Below are positions 12,807-19,705 of a stretch of DNA of 20,260 nt, piece after piece (position 1 is the first letter of the stretch; each line of letters opens with the position of its first letter). Origin of the DNA: CAZRDB01 sp964598695 (GTDB taxonomy: Bacteria > Armatimonadota > Zipacnadia > UBA1398); assembly GCA_964598695.1 (NCBI GenBank), contig CAZRDB010000079.1:1-20260 (forward strand), read 5' to 3'. The notes under the pieces are model-generated. The model searched no databases. It saw only the letters and a program-made list of their open reading frames with translations, and was not told the origin of the DNA. The position numbers and the translations under genes were made by a program.

Positions 12807-14151
12807 CGGTCGTGTCCTTGCGGGGTCCACGCAACACGCGGGGGGCAAGCGCGAGGACGGCCACCGCTCCCACGATGGCCCCGAGCCGGAGGGTCGCGGG
12901 GACGCCCAGGACCTGCGCCACGGCCCCGGCCTGCAGTCCGCCGAGCGGCGCGATCCCCATGAAGGTCATCGTGTAGGCGCTCACCGCCCGCCCCCGCATG
13001 GCGTCGGGCACGGTGAACTGGATCAGCGTGTTCGTGCAGGCCATGCTGATCATCATGCCCCAGCCGATGCCCGGCACGCAGACCTGCGCCCAGGCGAGTG
13101 TCGGGGCGAACGAGAGAGCCGCCAGCGAGAGGCAGACCATCCCCGAGCCGGTGAGCAGAAGGCTCGGCCGGGCGCCGCCGGCCCAGGAGAGCGTCAGCGA
13201 GCCGAGGATGGCCCCGACCCCGATCAGCGATACCGTGTGGCCGTAGTCGCTGACGTCGGCCCCGAGCACGTCGCGCGCAAGCATCGGGAGCAGCGTGTTG
13301 TAGGAGAACGCGAAGATGTTGAGCACAACCTGAACGGCGAGGAGGGAGAGCACGAAGCCGTCGCCCCGCAGGTAGCGCAGCCCCTCGCGGACGCCCGGCC
13401 TCTCTCCGGCGCCGGCGCCGGGCTCGCGCCGCGGGATCCGCATCAGGAGCAGCCCCACGAGCACCGCCACGAAGCTGAAGCCGTTGAGGAGGAAGGCGCT
13501 CGCCAGGCCGAGGGCTCCGATCGCGACGCCGGCCACGGCCGGGCCGATCATCCGGGCCCCGTTGAACATCGCCGAGTTGAGCGCGATCGCGTGGGGCAGG
13601 TCCTCACGGCCCACCATCTCGATCACGAACGACTGCCGAGCCGGGGCGTCGAAGGCCATCACCGTGCTCGACAGGAAGGCGACGCCGATCACCAGCGGGA
13701 TCGAGGCAAGGCCGCTGTGGGTCACGGCGGCGAGGAAGAAGGCGATCGCCATCGCGCAGCACTGGGTCACCACGATCAGGTTGCGCTTGGAGATGCGATC
13801 GGCCACCGTGCCCGCGAGCAGCGAGAACACCAGGCCCGGCACGGCGCCCGTCGCGGCCACGATCCCCAACCAGAGCGCGCGCGTCTCGGGCTGGGTGATC
13901 TCCAGCAGCAGCCAACTCATCGCCACGTTCTGCATCCAACTGCCCGTCACCGAGACGAGCTGGCCGGAGAAGAAGAGGCGGTAGTTGCGGTGGCGCATCG
14001 CGCGGAACAGGGGGGGCGGCGCGAGCCGAGGCAGGCGCCCCCGCGTCGGTATCGTGGCAGGCACGCCCGCTGCGAACCCCGCGCGCTCGTCCTCGTTCGG
14101 GGATCCGCCCGTGTCTCTCCCAACGGACGCATCCGGGATGGTCATCGGCAT
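12796..14151 (-). CDS. MFS transporter, EntS/MFS_3-like, first of an overlapping pair
   Basis: A 451-residue major facilitator protein. A 45-residue hydrophilic tail precedes the family start LFRAMRHRNYRLFFSGQLVSVTG (49-70), typical of the MFS_3 branch that includes the enterobactin exporter EntS. SWMQNVAMSWLLLEIT follows, then the loop 2-3 signature GTVADRISKR (114-123). About twelve transmembrane helices can be counted, and the central motif DAPARQSFVIEMVG is also typical of this branch. Many members export siderophores, drugs or metabolites; the substrate here is unknown. The start ATG at 14149-14151 lies about 12 bases after GGAGAGG; an ATG two codons later is equally possible. It begins 41 bases after the HypE-like gene and overlaps the next MFS gene. 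Two adjacent and divergent MFS proteins could work as separate exporters or as a pair. Confidence 0.88.
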   Translation of the reverse strand: MPMTIPDASVGRDTGGSPNEDERAGFAAGVPATIPTRGRLPRLAPPPLFRAMRHRNYRLFFSGQLVSVTGSWMQNVAMSWLLLEITQPETRALWLGIVAATGAVPGLVFSLLAGTVADRISKRNLIVVTQCCAMAIAFFLAAVTHSGLASIPLVIGVAFLSSTVMAFDAPARQSFVIEMVGREDLPHAIALNSAMFNGARMIGPAVAGVAIGALGLASAFLLNGFSFVAVLVGLLLMRIPRREPGAGAGERPGVREGLRYLRGDGFVLSLLAVQVVLNIFAFSYNTLLPMLARDVLGADVSDYGHTVSLIGVGAILGSLTLSWAGGARPSLLLTGSGMVCLSLAALSFAPTLAWAQVCVPGIGWGMMISMACTNTLIQFTVPDAMRGRAVSAYTMTFMGIAPLGGLQAGAVAQVLGVPATLRLGAIVGAVAVLALAPRVLRGPRKDTTDDA

Positions 14152-14192
14152 CGTGCGACAGCGCCTCTCCGTGCCTGGTCCGTGCGCGGCGC

Positions 14193-15206
14193 TCAGCAGA
14201 TCCGCGGCAGCAGCTCGCCGCTCGGCATCGGCAGCACGCGGTCGGCCCCGAACCGGGTCCGCAGCACGGCCTTGCCGCGCGGATCCGGGACCACCTCACC
14301 GACGACCGTGGCCGACTGCCCGAGCGGGTCCTCGCGCATGGCGGCGAGGACCTTACCCGCGGTCTCCGGCGCGACAACCGCGACGAGCTTGCCCTCGTTC
14401 GCGACCTGGAGGGGGTCCAGGCCGAGCAGCTCGCAGACCTCGGCCACCGTCGGGGCCACGGGCACGAGCGATTCCTCGATGCGGAGCGCGACCCCGGAAT
14501 CGCGGGCCAGCTCGTTCACCGTCGCGGCCAGGCCGCCGCGCGTGGGGTCGCGGAGACACCGTACGGCATCGCCTCCGGCGTCCAGGATCCGATGCGCGAG
14601 CCCCGCCAGTGTTGCGCAGTCGCTGCGCGGTGGGGGCGTCAACGGCATCGCCGATCGCGCGGCCATGACCGCGACGCCGTGGTCGCCCATGGTCCCGCTG
14701 ACCAACACCAGGTCGCCGGGCCGGGCGCGGTCGCTCCGGGGCGCCGCGTCCGCGCGAAGCTCACCGATCCCCGTCGTCGTCACGAAGACGCCGTCGGCAC
14801 AGCCCTGCTCGACGACCTTGGTGTCGGCCGCCACGACCTCCACACCGGAGTCCCGCGCCGTCGCGTGCAGCGAGGCGACCAGTCGCTCCAGGAGATCGAA
14901 GCCGATGCCCTCCTCGAGGATGAAGGCGGCCGCGAGCCATCGCGGATAGGCGCCAGCCGCGGCGAGATCGTTGACGGTGCCGCAGACGGCCAGCTTGCCG
15001 AGATCGCCGCCGGGGAACTCCAGCGGCCGGACGACAAACGAGTCGGTCGTGATCGCCAGCTCGGTCGTCGCGGCGCGGACACAGGCGGCGTCCTGCTGCG
15101 GCGCGCGCGCGGCGGCCAACGCGCCGAACACCTCGCGAATCAGCCGCGCGCTGAACTCACCGCCGCCACCGTGCGCGAGCTGCACCCTGCGACAACTGGC
15201 CGACAA
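14193..15206 (-). CDS. hypE: HypE-like protein (NiFe-hydrogenase maturation, carbamoyl dehydratase family)
   Basis: A 337-residue member of the AIR-synthase-related ATP-binding superfamily that matches HypE throughout. HypE dehydrates a thiocarboxamide on its own C-terminal Cys to thiocyanate, the source of cyanide ligands for NiFe hydrogenase. Visible blocks are QLAHGGGGE (9-17), ITTDSFVVRPLEFPGGDLGKLAVCGTVNDLA split over 52-82, VVAADTKVVEQG (124-135), VSGTMGDHGVAVMA (169-182) and RCLRDPTRGGLAATVNELA (216-234). The chain ends PRIC, so the required terminal cysteine is Cys337. I use the TTG at 15204-15206 because GAGAGG lies 10 bases upstream; a GTG at 15183-15185 gives a start closer to typical HypE but has no ribosome site. 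It begins 19 bases after the peptidase stop. No other hyp or hydrogenase gene is in the window, so its target is unknown and a different role is possible. Confidence 0.85.
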   Translation of the reverse strand: MSASCRRVQLAHGGGGEFSARLIREVFGALAAARAPQQDAACVRAATTELAITTDSFVVRPLEFPGGDLGKLAVCGTVNDLAAAGAYPRWLAAAFILEEGIGFDLLERLVASLHATARDSGVEVVAADTKVVEQGCADGVFVTTTGIGELRADAAPRSDRARPGDLVLVSGTMGDHGVAVMAARSAMPLTPPPRSDCATLAGLAHRILDAGGDAVRCLRDPTRGGLAATVNELARDSGVALRIEESLVPVAPTVAEVCELLGLDPLQVANEGKLVAVVAPETAGKVLAAMREDPLGQSATVVGEVVPDPRGKAVLRTRFGADRVLPMPSGELLPRIC

Positions 15207-15225
15207 CCGCGAGCCGCCTCTCGGA

Positions 15226-17355
15226 CTACCTCACGCCGCCGACCGGCGGGTAGGCGTAGCCCTTGCCGCCCGGCTTGGTCGCGGAGCCGGGGCTCGGCGG
15301 CGCGGTCCCGGGATCGGGGGCCTCGGACTCGGCCTCGCCGCCACTGTCCAGCGGCGTGGTCAGCAGCTCGGAGCCCGTCACGACCTCCACGCTCGAGCCC
15401 TCGCAGTCGGGGCCCACTGGCTCGCAACGCCCGCCGATGTTGGTGGCGAGGAACGCCTCCATCGCGGCCCAGAACGAGAGCGAGTTGGCCGGCCGCACGA
15501 AGCCGTGGCCCTCGTCGGCGTAGCGGAGGTACGCCACCGGAATCCCGCGTGCCTCCATCGCCTGCACGATCTGGTCGGACTCGCTCTGCTTGACGCGAGG
15601 GTCGTTCGCGCCCTGCCCGATCAGCAGCGGCCGACGGATCCGGTCGACGAACGACAGCGGCGAGCGTGCCAGGAGCGCCGCGCGCCCCTCCTCCGTGCGC
15701 GACTCGCCGATCCGCTCGTCGAGAAGCGGCAGCACGGGCACCCAGTACTCGGGCACGTTCTCGAGGAAGGTGATGAGGTTCGAGGGGCCACACAGGTCGA
15801 CGCCGCAGGCGAAGCGGAAGGGGGTCATCGTCATGCCCACCAGCGTCTCGTAGCCGCCGTAGCTTCCCCCGGAGATGGCGATCCGGCGCGGGTCGGCGAC
15901 CCCCTTCTCGACCAGCCAGCAGGCCGCGTCGATCACATCGTCGTGCATCTTGCCGCCCCACTCGCGGTTCGCGGCATTGATGAACTCCTTGCCGAAACCG
16001 GTCGAGCCGCGGTAGTTGACGCTGAGGACCGCATAGCCGCGGTTCGCCAGCCACTGGTGCACGGGGTTGTAGCCCCACGAGTCCCGCGTCCAGGGGCCGC
16101 CGTGGATCCACAGCACGGTGGGCAGAGGCGTACGGGTGCGCCCGGCGCCGCCCTGGTCGGCCCAGCGGGGCAGCGTGAGGTAGCTCACCAGTTCGAGGCC
16201 GTCGCGCGAGGGGATCCGCACGGCGTGCATCTTCGAGAGCGGAGCGGTCTCCAGCTCCGGCCGGTGGCAGAACAGGAAGCGGCTCTTCCGCGTGTCGCGG
16301 TCGAAGAGGTAATACCGCACGGGGCCGGCGTCACCGACGAAGGCGACGATCCACTGGCGGTTGTCCAGCGTGAAGCTCGCGACCGCGATCTCGCCCTCGT
16401 CCAGGCCGCGGAGCAGGTTGAGGTCGGCCCCGACGGCGGGGTCGAGCGCCTTCCACTCCGTCCGCTCGTAGGTCGCCGCGTAGGCGAGCGGCTTGTTGGT
16501 CTTCGGGTCGAGCAGAGCGCCGCTCACGTCGCAACGCGGGTCCTCCGCGATCAACCGGGTCTTGCCCGTGCGCAGGCTCATCGCGACCAACGCCGCCGTG
16601 TTGCGGCCTCGGCTGTCGAGCAAGTACGCGATCGGCGCCTCGTTGTCGAGTGCGACCAGGCCGGTCGTCATCGCGTCCTCGCCGGCGATCTCGAGCAGGA
16701 CCTTGGCGGGCGCGCCGGCCGTGAGGTCCTCGATCACGATCGACATGCCCCCGGCAGCCATCTGGATCCGGGCGCCCGCGCGCACCGTGAGGTCATCGTC
16801 GGTCACGAAGCCCACGTAGCCCTCGTTGCGGAGCACCAGCGAGTGCTCGCCGGTGCGCAGGTTCACGCGATGCACGTCATGGAGCCGCGGATCGCGCTCG
16901 TTGAGCCCGACGAGGATCTCCTCCGGGTGCTTGTAGCTCACGGCCTCGATTCGCGCCTGCACGCCGTCGATGGGGGTGAGGTCCTTGACCTCACCGGAGG
17001 TCACGTCGAGGCAGTAGACGTGGTAGTTCTCGTCGCCGTCGCGATCCTGCGAGTAGAGGATGTGCTGGTTCGTGTACGCCCACGAGAAGCCCTGGATGCC
17101 GCGCCCGCGATCGTGGGTGACGGCCGAGGCCCGCTCGGTGTCGGTGCCCTCCGCCAGCCAGATGTTCATGACCCCTTCCTCGGGGGCGATGAACGCGATC
17201 TGGCCGCCATCGGGCCGCAGCTTCGGTTGGACCCGCGTGGGGTTGCCGAACAGCAGCTCCCGCGGGATGAGGGGATCCGGCGCGGCGGTTGCGGGCTCGA
17301 GCAGCGGCGCCGCGAGCAGGATCATGCCCAGAAGGGCGGGGAGGTAGCGCGACAT
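15226..17355 (-). CDS. Exported S9-family prolyl oligopeptidase/acylaminoacyl peptidase
   Basis: A 709-residue serine peptidase of family S9, probably exported. Residues 1-25 form a signal peptide ending PATAAP. Residues about 35-370 are the beta-propeller that limits access to oligopeptides. Residues about 375-640 are the alpha/beta-hydrolase with oxyanion block WIHGGPW (416-422). The catalytic triad is Ser498 in GGSYGG, Asp585 in GANDPRVK and His617 in DEGHGF. An unusual tail (644-709) is rich in Gly, Pro, Ser and acidic residues, carries Cys644 and Cys651, and ends GYAYPPVGGVR. The ATG at 17353-17355 follows AAAGGA by 6 bases; a start further upstream would bury the signal peptide. It is the first gene of an operon with the HypE-like protein and two MFS transporters, behind a plausible promoter at 17430-17458. 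It probably digests peptides in the periplasm, and the partners' relation to it is unclear. Confidence 0.93.
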   Translation of the reverse strand: MSRYLPALLGMILLAAPLLEPATAAPDPLIPRELLFGNPTRVQPKLRPDGGQIAFIAPEEGVMNIWLAEGTDTERASAVTHDRGRGIQGFSWAYTNQHILYSQDRDGDENYHVYCLDVTSGEVKDLTPIDGVQARIEAVSYKHPEEILVGLNERDPRLHDVHRVNLRTGEHSLVLRNEGYVGFVTDDDLTVRAGARIQMAAGGMSIVIEDLTAGAPAKVLLEIAGEDAMTTGLVALDNEAPIAYLLDSRGRNTAALVAMSLRTGKTRLIAEDPRCDVSGALLDPKTNKPLAYAATYERTEWKALDPAVGADLNLLRGLDEGEIAVASFTLDNRQWIVAFVGDAGPVRYYLFDRDTRKSRFLFCHRPELETAPLSKMHAVRIPSRDGLELVSYLTLPRWADQGGAGRTRTPLPTVLWIHGGPWTRDSWGYNPVHQWLANRGYAVLSVNYRGSTGFGKEFINAANREWGGKMHDDVIDAACWLVEKGVADPRRIAISGGSYGGYETLVGMTMTPFRFACGVDLCGPSNLITFLENVPEYWVPVLPLLDERIGESRTEEGRAALLARSPLSFVDRIRRPLLIGQGANDPRVKQSESDQIVQAMEARGIPVAYLRYADEGHGFVRPANSLSFWAAMEAFLATNIGGRCEPVGPDCEGSSVEVVTGSELLTTPLDSGGEAESEAPDPGTAPPSPGSATKPGGKGYAYPPVGGVR

Positions 17356-17429
17356 CGCGGGTCCTTTCCTGAGCGGCCATCCGGGCGGATCCGGCCGCAC
17401 GCGAGGGTTGGGTTGCTCTCCGTCTGGGT

Positions 17430-17458
17430 ATCGTAACACCGGCCGTGGTGTGCAACAA
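17430..17458 (-). promoter_or_regulatory. Candidate sigma-70-type promoter of the S9 peptidase operon
   Basis: On the minus strand TTGTTG (17453-17458) and TACGAT (17430-17435) are separated by exactly 17 bases, 75 bases before the peptidase start. The spacer contains ACACC-N6-GGTGT (17436-17451), a possible regulator site. The boxes match consensus only partly (3/6 and 4/6), but the spacing is ideal and AT-rich hexamers are scarce in this DNA. Confidence 0.42.
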
Positions 17459-17538
17459 GGCGCGCCGATCCCTCACGAAACTGGGACCGCGTTTGCTCCG
17501 TCGCAGGCTCGAGCGGCCCGCCGCATGGCATAAGTGGA

Positions 17539-17568
17539 TTAGCGACGAGCGGGACGGCGCGCTACAAT
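17539..17568 (+). promoter_or_regulatory. Weak candidate promoter of the HDOD gene
   Basis: TACAAT at 17563-17568 is a good -10 box, 25 bases before the HDOD start codon and just ahead of its strong GGAGGTGA ribosome site (17579-17586). The -35 region is poor (TTAGCG at 17539-17544, spacing 18). The rest of the 238-base divergent gap holds the opposing promoter and nothing else I recognise. Confidence 0.35.
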
Positions 17569-17593
17569 CCCTCAGGCGAGGAGGTGAGAGATC

Positions 17594-18505
17594 ATGGCGG
17601 ACCAGAGCACGGAACGAGTCGCGCCGCGTCGGCAGCTTCCCAGCATTCCCATCCTGGCGGAGATCGACCGGCTGCCCAGCATCTCTCCCGTCGTCTCCGA
17701 GGTGCTTCGGCTCACATCCTCCGACATGGCCCACGCGGCCGATGTGGCGACCGCGATCTCACGCGATCCGGCGCTGACGGCACGGGTGCTGCGCCTGGTC
17801 AACTCCGCCTACTTCGGCTTCAGCACCTCCGTCGCGACGGTCTACCACGCGGTCATCATCCTCGGATTCGAAGCCGTGCGCTCGCTCACCGTGGCGGTCG
17901 CCGCGGTCGATGCGGCCGCCCAGGCCCGCAAGGAACTGGGCTCGGCGCTTGACGACTACTGGTATCACGCCGCCGCTGTCGCCAGCTCCAGCCGCGATGT
18001 CGCCCGCTCCGCACTGCCGTGCAGTTGGGGCGAGGCCTTCACGGCCGGTCTGCTGCACGACATCGGCCATCTCATCATGGCCTCCGCCGCGCCCCGCGCG
18101 TACAAGGAGGTCATCGCCGCGACCCATGGCCGCGGCCGGCCCATCGCGAAGGTTGAGATGGAGCTGCTCGGCGCGGACCACACCGAGATCGGCGCTCTTG
18201 TCGCCGAACGCTGGAACCTCCCCGCGTTGCTCGTCGCCGCGATCCGATACCACCACGATCCCGGCGCGGCCGAGGAGCATCGCGAGGTCGCGGCGGCGGT
18301 GCACGTGGCGAACGTCGTGGCTCACTCGACCGGGGCTCCCGGGCTCGACGCGAGCTACACGCCGGCCGCCACCGCCGAGGCATGGCAGATCCTCGGAATG
18401 CACCGCGCGGGGGCCGGACCGCACGAGACCGCTCGGTTCGCGAGCTACCTCGCGCACCAGGCCGCCAGCGTCCGCAGTCTCGCCGCCGCCCGCTCGGCCG
18501 CGTAG
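17594..18505 (+). CDS. Single-domain HDOD signalling protein
   Basis: A 303-residue protein made almost entirely of one HDOD domain (about residues 20-235), a relative of HD phosphohydrolases that usually lacks activity and acts in signalling. The start IDRLPSISPVVSEVLRL, then IARDP-type AISRDPALTARVLRLVNSAYFG (54-75), and AVIILGFEAVRSL (86-98) are typical. Residues 152-162 (GLLHDIGHLIM) keep an HDIG with His155, Asp156 and His159. Further histidines lie in HTEIGALVAERWNLP (196-210), RYHHDP (219-223) and VHVANVVAH (236-244). More metal-ligand candidates remain than in many HDOD proteins, so activity is not excluded. A start context of GGAGGTGA 8 bases before ATG is excellent. There is no GGDEF, EAL, PAS or receiver domain attached, and no signalling partner next door. 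It diverges from the peptidase operon, and a hairpin follows its stop. Confidence 0.93.
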   Translation: MADQSTERVAPRRQLPSIPILAEIDRLPSISPVVSEVLRLTSSDMAHAADVATAISRDPALTARVLRLVNSAYFGFSTSVATVYHAVIILGFEAVRSLTVAVAAVDAAAQARKELGSALDDYWYHAAAVASSSRDVARSALPCSWGEAFTAGLLHDIGHLIMASAAPRAYKEVIAATHGRGRPIAKVEMELLGADHTEIGALVAERWNLPALLVAAIRYHHDPGAAEEHREVAAAVHVANVVAHSTGAPGLDASYTPAATAEAWQILGMHRAGAGPHETARFASYLAHQAASVRSLAAARSAA

Positions 18506-18532
18506 GACGGCTCCAATCCCACTCACGCCACT

Positions 18533-18561
18533 GCGGCAGCCCTCGAGCCCGGGGCTGCCGC
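18533..18561 (+). terminator. Hairpin after the HDOD gene
   Basis: GCGGCAGCCC (18533-18542) and GGGCTGCCGC (18552-18561) are perfect 10-base arms around a 9-base loop, 28 bases past the HDOD stop and 73 before the next start. No T-tract follows. It probably ends or attenuates HDOD transcription before the glycosidase gene. The remaining sequence up to 18634 contains only the GGAGG ribosome site. Confidence 0.55.
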
Positions 18562-18634
18562 CGCGCTGTACGGACGCTGTCCCGCAGGAGTCGCGCCACG
18601 CACGCCGGAAGCTCCCGCGTGGAGGCGATGACCC

Positions 18635-19705
18635 ATGACTGCTCGCGCATCGCTTGTCGGGGTGTTGCTCGCCGGAGCGTCGGTCTGCGCCCAGCCGACG
18701 GGAACGGAGTTCCGGTGGACCGATGGCCGGGCCTGGATGTGGTATGGGGAGCGCCCATGGTCGGTGGGGTTCAACTACCTGCCGAGCACCGCCGTGAACG
18801 ACACGGAGATGTGGCAGGCGGCGACCTTCGACCCCGAGACGATCGACCGGGAACTCGGTTGGGCGGCCGAGATCGGGTACAACTCGTGTCGCGTGTTCCT
18901 CCAGTACGTCGTCTGGCGCGAGGACCCCGAGGGGTTCCTGGCGCGGTTTGAGGAGTTCCTCGCGATCGCGGCGCGACACGGGGTCGGCGTCATGCCCGTG
19001 CTCTTCGACGACTGCGCGTTCGCCGGGAGAGAGCCCTACCCGGGGCCACAGGCAGAGCCGACCCCGGGTGTGCACAACAGCCAGTGGGTGCCGAGCCCGG
19101 GCCGGTCCACCGTGCTCGACCGGACCCGCTGGCCCAGCCTCGAGGCGTACGTCCGGGCTCTGGCGGAAGCCCATGCCGACGACGAGCGGATCTACTGCTG
19201 GGACCTCTACAACGAGCCCGGCAACAGCGGCGCCGATGCGGAGGCCAGCCGGGCCCTCCTGGTCGCCACCGCGGACTGGCTCCGCGCCGCGCGGGTGAGT
19301 CAGCCGCTCACGGCGGCCCCGTGGGGCGGCGAGCCGGCCGAACTGACGCAGGCGATGCTCGACCTCTCCGACCTGGTGAGCTTCCACTGCTACGGTGACC
19401 TCGAGGCGACCCGGGCGGCGATCGAGCGCTACCGCGAGTGGGGCCGGCCGCTGTTGCTCACCGAGTGGATGGCGCGCGGGGTCGGCAGCCGATTCGAGAG
19501 CCACCTCCCGCTCCTCGCGACCGAGGGCGTCGGGTGCTGGCAGTGGGGCCTCGTACAGGGCCGCACCCAGACCTACTACCCCTGGGGATCGCCCGAGGGA
19601 GCCCCGGAGCCCACGCTGTGGCATCACGATCTCCTGCGCCGCGATGGCACACCCTTCGACCCGGCGGAGATCGAGGTGATCCGCCGCTGTGCGAGGGGCG
19701 GCTAG
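18635..19705 (+). CDS. Exported GH5-like (clan GH-A) glycosidase
   Basis: A 356-residue predicted exported glycoside hydrolase. A signal peptide covers residues 1-19 (TARASLVGVLLAGASVCAQ). The remainder is one (beta/alpha)8 barrel: GFNYLPS (45-51) on strand 1, YNSCRVFLQYVVW (82-94) on strand 2 and HGVGVMPVLFDD (115-126) on strand 3. YCWDLYNEPGNS (187-198) carries the expected acid/base Glu194 after Asn193. Strand 7 carries LLLTEWMARG (273-282) with nucleophile candidate Glu277, and strand 8 has CWQWGLVQGRTQTYYPW (301-317). These features fit retaining clan-A enzymes such as cellulase or mannanase relatives; automated pipelines often call such proteins 1,4-beta-xylanase without proof. ATG at 18635 has GGAGG 9 bases upstream. 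There is no binding module. It shares a CTAG double stop with the polymerase gene. Substrate unknown, but in keeping with the glycan theme of the window. Confidence 0.9.
   Translation: MTARASLVGVLLAGASVCAQPTGTEFRWTDGRAWMWYGERPWSVGFNYLPSTAVNDTEMWQAATFDPETIDRELGWAAEIGYNSCRVFLQYVVWREDPEGFLARFEEFLAIAARHGVGVMPVLFDDCAFAGREPYPGPQAEPTPGVHNSQWVPSPGRSTVLDRTRWPSLEAYVRALAEAHADDERIYCWDLYNEPGNSGADAEASRALLVATADWLRAARVSQPLTAAPWGGEPAELTQAMLDLSDLVSFHCYGDLEATRAAIERYREWGRPLLLTEWMARGVGSRFESHLPLLATEGVGCWQWGLVQGRTQTYYPWGSPEGAPEPTLWHHDLLRRDGTPFDPAEIEVIRRCARGG
19702..19705. other. CTAG double stop shared by two convergent genes
   Basis: CTAG provides TAG for the plus-strand glycosidase (19703-19705) and TAG for the minus-strand polymerase (19702-19704). 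It is the second instance of this arrangement in the window and leaves no intergenic terminator. Confidence 0.95.

Noticed and set aside
12807..12848. Earlier ATG for the second MFS transporter
   Set aside because: It would overlap the upstream gene by more than 50 bases, whereas the ATG at 12804-12806 has an AAGGA site at proper spacing.
14971..17436. An 821-codon plus-strand frame antisense to the peptidase and HypE-like genes
   Set aside because: The opposite strand shows a complete S9 triad and HypE motifs. The antisense translation is biased composition only.
17356..17593. tRNA or small RNA gene in the largest intergenic gap
   Set aside because: No cloverleaf, no T-loop GGTTCGA-type sequence and no long stable stem; only promoter-like boxes were found.
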